DNA of 39,205 bases from Planctomycetota bacterium (GTDB lineage Bacteria; Planctomycetota; J058), in assembly GCA_023954375.1 (NCBI GenBank), contig JAMLIC010000072.1:1-39205 (forward strand), read 5' to 3'. The notes beneath the pieces are model-generated. The model worked only from the letters and a program-made list of their open reading frames with translations, was not told where the DNA came from and made no database searches. The position numbers were made by a program, and so were the translations under genes. Shown here in pieces: positions 1 through 7,589 of the stretch; the first letter of the stretch is position 1, and every line of letters begins with the position of its first letter.

Positions 1-435
1 GCGCCCGCCCCCCCCCCCCCCCCCCACCGCTCAGGCTCGGTCGGCGGCCAGGAGGCCGCCTTCCCTCGCCTTCGCGCGGACACGCCGGGCCCTCCTCCGC
101 CTCGCCTGAGGCTCTCGCTGCGGAGGCGCCGGGAGGTGTGCTCGGAGGCGGTTCGGCCGCCCTGGAGAAGACGGCCGATCGCGCGCCGCCAGAGGAGAGG
201 CCGTGAGGGCGACGGCGGGCGACCGAGGTCGGGGCGAGGTCGGGGCGAGCGAGGTCGAAGGACAGGCCTACTCGCTCGGCGAGAGGGCGGCCCCGAGGCC
301 GGGGGATACCCCGGCCAGCGGGGCAGGCTCCCCGCCGGCCGCGCCGTGCGCGGGCCACTTGCGACGCGCCGCGCCGGGCCCGCGGCTTGCGCCACCGCCG
401 CCCGCGCGCATGACCGCGCGATCGTGAAGGAGACC
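1..435. other. Left end of window, no convincing gene
   Basis: This 435-bp stretch opens with a run of 18 C at 8-25 and then very GC-rich sequence. Open frames exist on both strands, but their translations are low-complexity Arg/Ala/Gly/Pro strings of the kind any random sequence of this composition gives, and none has a recognisable domain. A short direct repeat (GAGGTCGGGGC, two copies) lies near 225-248. The poly-C start suggests a contig edge at a hard-to-assemble repeat. Confidence 0.5.
297..316. other. Perfect 8-bp hairpin with GATA loop
   Basis: GGCCGGGG at 297-304 and CCCCGGCC at 309-316 are perfect inverted copies separated by a four-base GATA loop. It lies about 120 bp upstream of the first small gene. 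There is no T tract. It could be the terminator of a gene beyond the left edge or a leader hairpin; which one cannot be decided here. Confidence 0.35.
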
Positions 436-645
436 ATGAGCGAAGCTCGTCGAGGCGCCTACCGCGCCTCCGGGTCCTGGGACGACCTCTCGCCGCCCCG
501 GTCGCGGGCCGACGAGCCCGCGCCGCCGCGCGGGCTGTTCGACGCCCTGCCGCCGGCGACCGCCGCGGCGGACGAGGACTACCTGTGCGTGGCGTGCTGG
601 GAGTGGCACGCCGACGCCGGATGCCGCGCGCGGGCGGCCGGTTGA
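436..645 (+). CDS. Small cysteine-containing hypothetical protein (69 aa)
   Basis: This ATG-initiated frame encodes 69 residues. A GAAGGAGA Shine-Dalgarno-like stretch sits about 4 bases before the start, which is why this start is preferred over an earlier in-frame ATG at 136 that would add only low-complexity residues. The N-terminal part is polar and proline-rich. The C-terminus contains a YLCVACWEWHADAGC segment, where CxxC plus His and Cys could bind a metal. The next gene follows after 31 bp on the same strand, so the two may be co-transcribed. I do not recognise the family. The ribosome-binding site and the compact Cys/His motif make it more credible than neighbouring frames. Confidence 0.45.
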   Translation: MSEARRGAYRASGSWDDLSPPRSRADEPAPPRGLFDALPPATAAADEDYLCVACWEWHADAGCRARAAG

Positions 646-676
646 CGGGGGCGAGCGCCGGTGGGACGGTCGAGGC

Positions 677-1054
677 GTGGACCTCGACCGCGCCGCCGAC
701 CTCGCCCGCGTCCTCCTGCGCCAGGGCCTCGTGGCCGAGGCGCTCGACGCGCTCGAGGCCCTCGCCGAGGCCAGCGCCGTCGGCGGGCTGACGGTCGACC
801 TCGACGACGAGGGGCGGATCACCGTCGACGCCGAGTTCGACGCCGGGCTCGTCGACGCGCTCCGGCGCGTGGCGACGCGCGACCGCGCCGCGGGCGTGTG
901 GCGGGTCGGCCCGGCGAGGCGCGCGGGCCTCGTCGACCTGCTCGAGCGGCTGGCCCGCCCGCCGTGCGCGCCGGACGTCGGCTGCACGCTCGGCGACGAC
1001 GCGCCGCCGTCGACCGTCCACCGGGTCGCGCACGAGCGGACCTGCGAGGGCTGA
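677..1054 (+). CDS. Hypothetical acidic protein (125 aa)
   Basis: This GTG-initiated frame encodes 125 residues. It is rich in Asp, Arg, Leu and Ala and has no signal peptide or membrane segment, so it is probably cytoplasmic. The first 35 residues look like a helical hairpin (DLARVLLRQGLVAEALDALEAL) of the TPR type. A beta-rich middle part (LTVDLDDEGRITVDAEF) and a second helical part follow. Two cysteines near the C-terminus (PPCAPDVGC) may be structural. It lies between a small Cys-containing gene and a membrane metalloprotease on the same strand, with a 17-bp gap to the protease. I do not recognise a family. The coding call rests on the consistent frame and plausible secondary structure. 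Confidence 0.55.
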   Translation: MDLDRAADLARVLLRQGLVAEALDALEALAEASAVGGLTVDLDDEGRITVDAEFDAGLVDALRRVATRDRAAGVWRVGPARRAGLVDLLERLARPPCAPDVGCTLGDDAPPSTVHRVAHERTCEG

Positions 1055-1059
1055 CGGGC

Positions 1060-1065
1060 TATCCT
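1060..1065 (+). promoter_or_regulatory. Candidate -10 box (TATCCT), possibly leaderless
   Basis: TATCCT within GGGCTATCCTG ends 6 bases before the GTG of the metalloprotease gene. That spacing would put the transcript start at or next to the start codon. The same GCTATCCT octamer occurs upstream of the genes starting at 16782 and 21154 (minus). No good -35 box was seen. Confidence 0.35.
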
Positions 1066-1071
1066 GCCGCC

Positions 1072-1983
1072 GTGACGACCACCGACCCGCCCGCCTCGTC
1101 GCCCTGGCGCAAGGTCCGCATCGCGCTCCTGCTCGTCGTCCTCGCCGGCGCCGGGCTGAAGTACCTCCAGGTGCGCCGGGCGGAGCGCTGGGTGCCCGAC
1201 TGGCGCGCGACCCAGCAGGTCCTGCTGGTCCTCCTCGCGCCGGCGTCGGCGACGCCCGACGAGCAGGCCGAGCTCGAGCGCCTCACGCGCTTCGCCCGCC
1301 TCGGCGACGACAAGGCCACGCTGAGCGCCCTCGAGCACTGGTTCGAGGTCGAGCTCGGCCGCTACGTGGACCGGCCCGGCTTCAAGCCCGTCCAGCTGCG
1401 CGTGACGGGGCCGCACGCCTACTCGGGCGCGCCGCCCCCGCCGCCGCGGGTCGGCGAGGGGCTGTCGTTCAGGGACCGCTACCGACGCACGCGCGACTTC
1501 CTCGGCTGGTACGAGGAGCGGCTGAAGGACGTCCCGGGGCGCTTCCCGAACATCGTCTTCGTGACCTTCTACGGGGCCGACGCCGCGCACGTGTTCCGCG
1601 GCGTGCACTCGGTCGCCAGCCGGCGGGAGCGGCGCGGTTTCGTGTTCGCGCCGCTCACCGACCAGGGCCGCGACGCGGCCCTGATCAACGTGGCGCACGA
1701 GCTCCTGCACCTGTTCGGCGCGACCGACAAGTACGAGGGCGAGCGGTGCGCTTACCCGCAGGGCTGGGTGGAGCCCTTCAAGGAGCCGCGCCTGCCGCAG
1801 CGCTTCGCCGAGGTCATGGCGCAGGGGATCCCGGTGGCCGACGGGCGCGCCGAGGCCTCGCTCGACCTGTTCGAGGCCATGCGCGTCGGCGTCGAGACCG
1901 CGCGCGAGATCGGCTGGATCGACGAGGCGCGGCGCGACCGCTACTACGCCGGGGACGTCTCCGCGGGACCTCGGCTCGACTGA
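1072..1983 (+). CDS. Membrane-anchored metalloprotease, HExxHxxGxxD type
   Basis: This 303-residue protein starts with GTG. A short polar N-terminus precedes one hydrophobic segment (about residues 15-29, IALLLVVLAGAGLKYL), suggesting a signal anchor with the rest outside the cytoplasm. Residues 209-219 read HELLHLFGATD. This is the zinc-binding HExxHxxGxxD pattern of metzincin-like peptidases: His209 and His213 as ligands, Glu210 as base, Asp219 as third ligand as in snapalysin-type enzymes. A later EVMAQG may supply the Met-turn. The residues before the motif (FVFAPLTDQGRDAALINVA) form the usual strand-helix entry. It is predicted to cleave peptides in the periplasm; the substrate is unknown. 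It ends 7 bp from the stop of the convergent propeller gene. The fold call is an inference from the motif. Confidence 0.75.
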   Translation: MTTTDPPASSPWRKVRIALLLVVLAGAGLKYLQVRRAERWVPDWRATQQVLLVLLAPASATPDEQAELERLTRFARLGDDKATLSALEHWFEVELGRYVDRPGFKPVQLRVTGPHAYSGAPPPPPRVGEGLSFRDRYRRTRDFLGWYEERLKDVPGRFPNIVFVTFYGADAAHVFRGVHSVASRRERRGFVFAPLTDQGRDAALINVAHELLHLFGATDKYEGERCAYPQGWVEPFKEPRLPQRFAEVMAQGIPVADGRAEASLDLFEAMRVGVETAREIGWIDEARRDRYYAGDVSAGPRLD

Positions 1984-1997
1984 CAGGACGTCAGTCG
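1977..1997. terminator. Bidirectional hairpin between convergent genes
   Basis: CGACTGAC and GTCAGTCG form a perfect 8-bp stem with a five-base AGGAC loop. The stem spans both stop codons of the convergent genes ending at 1983 (+) and 1991 (-), so the same palindrome can act in both transcripts. There is no T tract, which is common for terminators in genomes this GC-rich. Confidence 0.5.
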
Positions 1998-3202
1998 GCG
2001 CCGAGCCGAACCAGGTGCAGGCGGCCGGACCTCCAGGCCGCCAGGACGACCCCTCCCGGACACGGCCACGCGGAGAGCCCGCGCAGCGGGGCCTCCCCGA
2101 CGAGGTCGTCCGGGTGCGGGAGCTCGCGCCGCCAGAGGGGACGACCGTCGCGCGCGTCGATCGCCTGCACCGTGGTCGCGTGCTCACGCCAGGTCGACAG
2201 GTAGACGACGTCCGCGCTCGCCGCGAGCGCGGCGGCCTCCCCCGGGGGCGGCGGCAGCGTCCACCGGCGGAGGCCCGTCCGGCGGCTCCGCCCCACCACC
2301 GCGGCGCCGGCCTCGAGCAGCACGACGCTGTCCGCCGTCAGCGCGGCCGCGTCGATCCGGTCGACGCCGGCGGCGCTGACCCAGCGCTCGTGGCGGGTGA
2401 CGGCGTCGACGAGGCGCAGGTCGCTGCCCGCATCTCGGCCGCAGGCGAGGAGCTCGCCGCCCTGGTCGTCGAGCCAGCGCCACCCGGCGAGGGGCGCGTG
2501 GACCGGCCGGTCCGAGACCAGATCCCGCGCCTCCAGCGCGTCGTCGTCGGCGTGGACGAGCCGGACGCCCCGCACGACGCCGACGGTGGGCGGGGGCTCG
2601 GGGTGCCGCGCGAGGACCGCGCCCACGGCCGCCGCGATGTCGACGACCAGCGTGACCCCCTCGACGGGCGGCTGGCCCGGGGCGGGTTCGCGCTCGCAGC
2701 GGACCGCCGCGCGGCCGCCCGCCGCGGCGATCGTCACGGGCACCAGGTCGCGCTCGAGCGGGGCGCGGCCCAGCGCGCGGCCGTCGCGCGCGTCCCTGAC
2801 GACGACGGCCCGCTCGCGCTCGTCGGCGTGGATCACCACGGGGCCGTGCGCGAGGGCGCGCCCGCCGCTGGCGACCCAGCGGGTGGAGAGGTCGCCCGCG
2901 TCCAGGACGAGAAGCTCGCCTCGCTGCGCCAGGAGCAGCGTCCGGCCGTCGAGGCTGAGCTGGCGCGGATCGACGTCGATCGTGCGCTGCCGCACGTCGC
3001 CGGCCTCCCGCGCGCCCGACGGCATGGCCTCGAGTTCCTCCCACGCGCGGGCGTCGCCGCCGGCGGCCAGGCGGCACTGCTCGCGCCAGGCGCCGAAAGG
3101 GTCGCCCGCCTGCTCGAGCGCGCGCGCGAGCGCCCGGCCGGCCGCGCCGTCGCTGGGGTCGGCGCGGGCGGCGCGCGCGAGGCCCCGCAGGCGGTCGTCC
3201 AT
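1991..3202 (-). CDS. PQQ-type beta-propeller protein with TIGR02996-like N-terminus
   Basis: The protein has 403 residues and starts with ATG at the 3200-3202 complement. The first 60 residues (ARADPSDGAAGRALARALEQ followed by AGDPFGAWREQCRLAAG) resemble the TIGR02996 repeat-companion domain known from planctomycetes and myxobacteria, which typically reads ADP.D...R...A..LEE.GDP.GE....Q. The rest alternates short beta-strand blocks ending in patterns such as LLVLDAGDLSTRWVASGG, AVVVRDARDGRALG, LRLVDAVTRHERWV and TVQAIDARDGRPLWRREL, typical of PQQ/quinoprotein-like propeller blades. There is no signal peptide, so it is probably cytoplasmic and acts as a binding scaffold rather than an enzyme. 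Its 5' end faces the divergent gene at 3283 across 80 bp, and its 3' end meets the protease gene. Confidence 0.7.
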   Translation of the reverse strand: MDDRLRGLARAARADPSDGAAGRALARALEQAGDPFGAWREQCRLAAGGDARAWEELEAMPSGAREAGDVRQRTIDVDPRQLSLDGRTLLLAQRGELLVLDAGDLSTRWVASGGRALAHGPVVIHADERERAVVVRDARDGRALGRAPLERDLVPVTIAAAGGRAAVRCEREPAPGQPPVEGVTLVVDIAAAVGAVLARHPEPPPTVGVVRGVRLVHADDDALEARDLVSDRPVHAPLAGWRWLDDQGGELLACGRDAGSDLRLVDAVTRHERWVSAAGVDRIDAAALTADSVVLLEAGAAVVGRSRRTGLRRWTLPPPPGEAAALAASADVVYLSTWREHATTVQAIDARDGRPLWRRELPHPDDLVGEAPLRGLSAWPCPGGVVLAAWRSGRLHLVRLGAD

Positions 3203-3282
3203 GCGGGACGGTGGCGCGCGCGCGGCGGGCGCGCCACCTGGCCCGCTTGGCTCCGCCGCCCCGTTTTGCGACAACGTCTGCC

Positions 3283-4707
3283 ATGAGCAAGCCAGGCGAG
3301 TCGAGGCGCGGGCACGGGCCCGCGGACGACCAGGGCGAGGGCGAGGCGCCGGTTCCCCAGGCCGCGCGGTCGCCCATGCCGGCGCTCCTGGGCCTCGCCG
3401 CGGCCGCCGGGCTCCTCGCCGGCGGCGTCCCGGTCCTGATCCTGGCCCTGCGCAAGGCGCCGCCGCCGCCGGCCCCGCCCGCCGTCGTGGAGACGCGGAG
3501 CGACGAGGAGGTCCTGCGCGAGCGCGCCGAGCGGGGCGACGCGCGGGCGATGGTCGCGCTGGGGCGGGGCCTGTTCCAGGGCACCTGGGGGGCGCGCGAC
3601 CTGAAGGCGGCCGAGGCCTGGCTCGGCGAGGCCATGAACTCGAGCGACGCGGCCGCCGCCGACGAGGGGGCGCGGGTGCTCGACGAGATGCGCCGCTTCG
3701 TGCGCACGACGCGCTTCGAGCGCGAGGCCGAGGCCGCCTCGGGCCGTGACGAGCGTCCGCCGGCGCCACCTGCCCCGCCGCCGGCCCCCGCGCCGGCGGC
3801 GACCCCGCCGACGCCCCAGGACCGGTCGTCGCTGCCCCCGACCCCCGACGAACGCGTCGCCGGCGCGCCGGCGGACGAGCCGGCGCCGGCGTCGGCGCCC
3901 ACCCCGAAGGCGGGCGACACGGCGGTGGCTGGCGCGGCGACCCCGAGCCCTGCCCCGACCCGGGACGAGGACGAGCCGGACGCGGCTCCGGATGACGAGC
4001 CGTCGGCCGCGGACGCGGGGCCGGCGCGGGACCCGGCGCAGGTGGCCGCGCTCGAGCGGGAGGTGCAGCGCCGCGCGGCGGCCTGGTACAAGGCCCGCGA
4101 CGCCGACCTGCTCACCTGCCGCGACTGCCAGGGCAAGAAGGAGCTGGGCTGCAAGCGCTGCGGCGGCGCGGCGCGCGTGGCCTGCCCGCAGTGCGGCGGG
4201 CAGGGCTCGATCCAGGTCACCGAGGCCGTCCCTGGCCGCTCCATGACCGGCGTGCGCACCGTGCGCCGCAAGGTCGACTGCCCCGGCTGCGAGCGGGGGA
4301 GCGTCGCCTGCCGCTGCGGCGACGGCCTGGCAACGTGCGACTGCGCGCGCGACCACGACGGCGCGCTCGGCGGCTACCGCGAGCTCACCTGCCGGCGCGC
4401 CTTCTGGGACCACGTCAGCCCGACGGCGCGCCGGGGCCGAAAGCCCGACCTCTACCTCCTGGCGCTCGTGCGCGGCGAGGTGCTCCAGGAGCACGTCGGC
4501 CCGGCCATGCGGGTCGCCGAGGCGACGATCGAGCAGGTGACGATCGAGGCCGACCGGGCGCTCGTCGTGGCGCGGGTCACCTACGTGAAGCCCGACGGCG
4601 AGCAGGTCCGGGAGGTCACGACGAGCGAGTGGGTCCGCGAGCGCGGGCGCTTCTACCTGCGCACGCCGGCCGACGCGTCGCCCGAGCGGCTGCTGGACCG
4701 CGGATGA
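3283..4707 (+). CDS. Membrane protein with Sel1-like unit and DnaJ-type cysteine repeats
   Basis: This 474-residue protein starts with ATG. It has a polar N-terminus, a transmembrane segment at about 33-56, and one Sel1-like unit near 85-120 (AERGDARAMVALGRGLFQGT followed by KAAEAWLGEAM). A long Ala/Pro/Asp-rich linker covers about 150-265. A cysteine-rich zinc module spans residues 279-354 with CxxC pairs such as CRDC, CKRC, CPQCGGQG and CPGC. This resembles the CxxCxGxG zinc repeats of DnaJ, but no J domain is present. The last 110 residues look like an NTF2/SnoaL-like alpha+beta domain. Its stop overlaps the start of the next gene (ATGA), which encodes another NTF2-like protein, so the two are translationally coupled. 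The role is unknown; the module set suggests protein binding or quality control at the membrane. Confidence 0.75.
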   Translation: MSKPGESRRGHGPADDQGEGEAPVPQAARSPMPALLGLAAAAGLLAGGVPVLILALRKAPPPPAPPAVVETRSDEEVLRERAERGDARAMVALGRGLFQGTWGARDLKAAEAWLGEAMNSSDAAAADEGARVLDEMRRFVRTTRFEREAEAASGRDERPPAPPAPPPAPAPAATPPTPQDRSSLPPTPDERVAGAPADEPAPASAPTPKAGDTAVAGAATPSPAPTRDEDEPDAAPDDEPSAADAGPARDPAQVAALEREVQRRAAAWYKARDADLLTCRDCQGKKELGCKRCGGAARVACPQCGGQGSIQVTEAVPGRSMTGVRTVRRKVDCPGCERGSVACRCGDGLATCDCARDHDGALGGYRELTCRRAFWDHVSPTARRGRKPDLYLLALVRGEVLQEHVGPAMRVAEATIEQVTIEADRALVVARVTYVKPDGEQVREVTTSEWVRERGRFYLRTPADASPERLLDRG

Positions 4708-5060
4708 CGCCGGTCGAGGTCGGGCGCGCGCTCTGGGCCGCGATCGAGCGGCGCGACTGGGCCGGCGTCGAGGCGCTCCTCGACCCGGACCTGCGCGTCC
4801 ACTGGCCCCAGAGCGGCGAGTCGTTCGACCGCGCCGGCTACCTGCGCGTGAACCGCGACTATCCGGGCGACTGGCACGTCCGCGTCGTGCAGGCGCTCGA
4901 CGCGGGCGACCAGGTCGTCACCGAGGTCGAGGTCGACCTCGACGGGCGCACGGACCGCGCCGTGAGCTTCATGCGCCTTCGCGCCGGGCGGGTGGTCGCC
5001 CTGCGGGAGCTGTGGGCAGAGCCGTTCCCGGTCCCGGCGTGGCGCCGGCCGCAGGCGTAG
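4704..5060 (+). CDS. SnoaL/NTF2-like protein (118 aa)
   Basis: The ATG overlaps the stop of the preceding gene by ATGA. The 118 residues follow the SnoaL/NTF2-like plan: an N-terminal helix (VEVGRALWAAIERRDWAGVEALLDPDL), a strand-turn with HWPQSGESFDRAGYLRVNRDYPG, then the curved sheet (WHVRVVQALDAGDQVVTEVE, AVSFMRLRAGRVVALREL). The ending ELWAEPFPVPAWR is also typical of small SnoaL-like proteins. Members include small-molecule isomerases and hydrolases as well as non-catalytic binding proteins, so no reaction can be assigned. It is cytoplasmic, with no signal sequence. Coupling to the zinc-finger membrane protein, which also ends in an NTF2-like domain, suggests the two may associate. Confidence 0.8.
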   Translation: MTPVEVGRALWAAIERRDWAGVEALLDPDLRVHWPQSGESFDRAGYLRVNRDYPGDWHVRVVQALDAGDQVVTEVEVDLDGRTDRAVSFMRLRAGRVVALRELWAEPFPVPAWRRPQA

Positions 5061-5078
5061 CGGGGGGGCCTTCCCCGC
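5060..5078 (+). terminator. GC hairpin after the two-gene operon
   Basis: GCGGGG at 5060-5065 pairs with CCCCGC at 5073-5078 around a seven-base loop, starting at the last base of the stop codon. There is no T tract. It separates the zinc-finger/NTF2 pair from selO. Confidence 0.35.
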
Positions 5079-5096
5079 CGGCGCATCGCGGCGACG

Positions 5097-6581
5097 ATGG
5101 CGCCCATGCTCGCCCCCTCCCTCGCCGCCCTGCCGCTCGAGCAGCGCTACGCCCGGCTCCCGGCCCCGCTCTGGACCCGCGAGCGCGTCACGCCGCTCGA
5201 CGCGCCATGGCTCGTGGGCTGGAGCGACGACGCGGCGCGGGCCCTCGGCCTCGACCCGGCGGCGAAGGACGACCCGGCCACCCTCGAGGCGTTCAACGGC
5301 CAGCGCGCGCTCGCGGTCGAGCCGGTCGCCATGGCCTACGCCGGGCACCAGTTCGGCGTGTGGGTGCCGCGCCTGGGCGACGGGCGCGCCGTGCTGCTCG
5401 GCGAGGCGCGGACGCCCGGCGGCGAGACGTGGGACGTGCAGGTCAAGGGCTCGGGCCGGACCGCCTTCTCGCGCGTGTTCGACGGGCGCTCGGTCCTGCG
5501 CTCGGCCGTGCGAGAGCTGCTCGCCAGCGAGGCGCTCGACGCGCTGGGGATCCCCACGACGCGCGCCCTGTGCGTCGTCGGCAGCCGCACGCCCGTGCGC
5601 CGCGAGGAGGAGGAGACGGGCGCGCTCCTGGTGCGGCTGGCGCCGACGCACGTGCGCCTGGGGACGTTCGAGTGGGTCGCGCGCAGCCATCCGGAGCACC
5701 TCGCGGCGCTCGCCGACCACGTGATCGCCGAGGACCTGGCGGGGGTCGTCGACCCGACCGCGGCCGACCGGCACCGCCGCCTCCTCGACGAGGTCGTCCA
5801 CCGCACGGCGCGCCTGGTGGCCGCCTGGCAGGCGCACGGGTTCGTCCACGGCGTCCTCAACACCGACAACCTCTCGATCGTCGGCGTGACGCTCGACTAC
5901 GGCCCCTTCGCCTTCGTCGAGGCGTTCGACCCCGGGCTCGTCGTCAACCACTCGGACCCCGGCGGCCGCTACGCCTTCGACCGCCAGCCCGAGGTCTGCC
6001 TGTGGAACCTCGGCCGCCTCGCCGTGGCCCTCGCGCCGCTCGTCCCGCGCGAGGCGGCCGAGGAGGCGCTCGCCGCCTACGGGCCCGAGTTCGGGCGCGC
6101 CTACCGCGAGCTGATGAGGAAGAAGCTCGGCCTCGCCGGATGGCGCGGCGACGAGGACGACGACCTGCTCCTGGCCCTCCTCCAGACGATGTCCGAGGGC
6201 CAGGCCGACCTCGCGCTCACCCTCCGCGCGCTGGGCCGCGTGGACCCCGCCGACGCCTCGTCCGACGCCCCCGTCCGCGCCGCCTTCCGCGACCCGCGGC
6301 CGTGGGCAGGTGTCGCCGCGCGCTACGCGGCGCGTCTGCGCCAGGACGGCCTCGACCCGGCGGCGCGGCGCGCGGCGATGGACGCGGTCAACCCGCGCTA
6401 CGTGCTCCGCACTCATCTCGCGCAGCGGGCGATCGAGCGCGCGCAGGCGGGCGACGGCGACGAGGTCGCGCGCCTCCTGCGCGTGCTCCGCCGGCCGTTC
6501 GACGAGCAGCCGGGCGAGGAGGCCTACGCCCTGCCGCCGCCAGCGGACGCGCCGCCGGTGGCGCTCTCGTGCTCGAGCTGA
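5097..6581 (+). CDS. selO: Protein adenylyltransferase SelO (YdiU family)
   Basis: This 494-residue protein matches the usual SelO length (E. coli about 478). SelO is a pseudokinase that transfers AMP from ATP to Ser, Thr and Tyr of proteins and is linked to redox stress. Visible hallmarks are YAGHQFGVWVPRLGDGRA, the nucleotide lysine in VQVKGSGRTAFSRVFDGR (Lys117), HGVLNTDNLSIVGVTLDYGPF with Asp257-Asn258 and Asp267 ten residues on, and the C-terminal tail SCSS. In many eukaryotes the first Cys of that tail is selenocysteine; here it is an ordinary TGC Cys. The ATG at 5097 is used, though the ATG at 5106 is equally possible because no clear Shine-Dalgarno is seen. It appears to be a single-gene unit. 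Confidence 0.97.
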   Translation: MAPMLAPSLAALPLEQRYARLPAPLWTRERVTPLDAPWLVGWSDDAARALGLDPAAKDDPATLEAFNGQRALAVEPVAMAYAGHQFGVWVPRLGDGRAVLLGEARTPGGETWDVQVKGSGRTAFSRVFDGRSVLRSAVRELLASEALDALGIPTTRALCVVGSRTPVRREEEETGALLVRLAPTHVRLGTFEWVARSHPEHLAALADHVIAEDLAGVVDPTAADRHRRLLDEVVHRTARLVAAWQAHGFVHGVLNTDNLSIVGVTLDYGPFAFVEAFDPGLVVNHSDPGGRYAFDRQPEVCLWNLGRLAVALAPLVPREAAEEALAAYGPEFGRAYRELMRKKLGLAGWRGDEDDDLLLALLQTMSEGQADLALTLRALGRVDPADASSDAPVRAAFRDPRPWAGVAARYAARLRQDGLDPAARRAAMDAVNPRYVLRTHLAQRAIERAQAGDGDEVARLLRVLRRPFDEQPGEEAYALPPPADAPPVALSCSS

Positions 6582-6683
6582 CGGCGCGGCCGCGGCTGGC
6601 GCGCACGAGCGGTCGCCGCCCACATACCTGGCAATTTCCTTTGAAACCAGCTACGGTTCCGTCCCCCCGGATCGGAGCCCGCG

Positions 6684-7415
6684 ATGACGTCGCTCGAGCG
6701 CAGGATCGCCCCGTTGCTGCTGGTGCTCGTCGGCTGTGACGGAGGGAGGGTGGAGCCGCCCCCCTTGCCGCCCGCCGCGGAGGCCCCCAGGGACGCGGAG
6801 GGGCAGGAGACGCCGCCCGCCGCCGCTGCGCCCTCGGCCGAGGAGGAGGCGGAGCCCCCCGCGCCGGGGCCCGCGCCGGAGGTCCTGCAGGAGCTCCGCG
6901 CCCTGGCCCAGCGCCTCCACGACGAGGAGGACCTCTCGGCGCGCGCCGAGCTGCACGCGAGGCTGCAGACGCACGCGGCGCTGTTCCCGCGGCTCGAGGT
7001 CGGCACGCAGCAGCGACGGCCGGCCTGGCACCGGATCAGGTTCAATCAGCGCCTGGTGGGGTTCGACGCCTTTCGCTTCACGACGCCCCCGGGCGAGCCG
7101 CGTGACTTCGTGTGGGCGCTGTCCGTGCCCTACCTGCGGAGCTGGTTCATCACGCCCGTCAAGCCGAGCCTCACCATGCGCGGCTTCAGACGCTTCTCCA
7201 TGACGGAGCACGGCGGCCATCGCTTCGTCCTCCAGTTCCTCGACGCGTCGGACCTGACCCCGGGGGAGGACTACGTCATCTGGCTGCTCCTGAAGGAGCC
7301 GGCGTCGGTGAGCCCGGCGCTGCTCGGGTTGGCGTGCTTGCCCCCGGGCCAGGCGACCCAGAACGCTCGAGATCTGCTCCGGGCCATGGGCGACCTCCCC
7401 GACCCGGGCGACTGA
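6684..7415 (+). CDS. Lipoprotein of unknown function (243 aa)
   Basis: The ATG at 6684 gives a lipoprotein signal: MTSLERRIAP, a hydrophobic LLLVLV stretch, and the lipobox LVGC with Cys18. A Pro/Ala/Glu-rich linker (about 20-70) follows, typical of lipoproteins that reach away from the membrane. After a helical segment (EVLQELRALAQRLHDEEDLS) comes a globular domain with aromatic strands such as WHRIRFNQRLVGFDAFRF and YLRSWFITPVKPSLTMRGFRRF. I do not recognise the domain. The AT-richer stretch at about 6620-6660 just upstream is unusual here and probably holds the promoter. Base composition inside the gene is slightly less GC-extreme than its neighbours. It stands alone between selO and the GNAT/RapA pair. 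Confidence 0.75.
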   Translation: MTSLERRIAPLLLVLVGCDGGRVEPPPLPPAAEAPRDAEGQETPPAAAAPSAEEEAEPPAPGPAPEVLQELRALAQRLHDEEDLSARAELHARLQTHAALFPRLEVGTQQRRPAWHRIRFNQRLVGFDAFRFTTPPGEPRDFVWALSVPYLRSWFITPVKPSLTMRGFRRFSMTEHGGHRFVLQFLDASDLTPGEDYVIWLLLKEPASVSPALLGLACLPPGQATQNARDLLRAMGDLPDPGD

Positions 7416-7589
7416 CCAAGGCTCGCGCGCGCGGACCTCAAACGGCCAGCGGGCATCGACCCGCGGTGAGCTCGCCCACGGCTCGGCCATGACGCCCGGG
7501 CGATCTGCGTGGCCGCCGCGGTGCGCGGACGGCGCTGGGTGGCGCGGGTCTCTCCCCCGGGTACAACGTTCGGCCCACCCGGAGGCGCC

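Noticed and set aside
8..25. Poly-C start as a telomere-like or structural element
   Set aside because: A simple homopolymer at a contig edge next to evidence of a repeated G/C element is better explained by assembly ending in that repeat.
203..427. Possible 74-residue protein near the left edge
   Set aside because: Mostly Gly/Ala/Pro/Arg, no usable ribosome site, and it covers the perfect hairpin at 297-316.
4653..6623. Long minus-strand open frame opposite selO
   Set aside because: It is antisense to a gene with clear SelO motifs; its translation is low-complexity Arg/Ala/Gly/Val and has no domain. High GC content makes such frames common.
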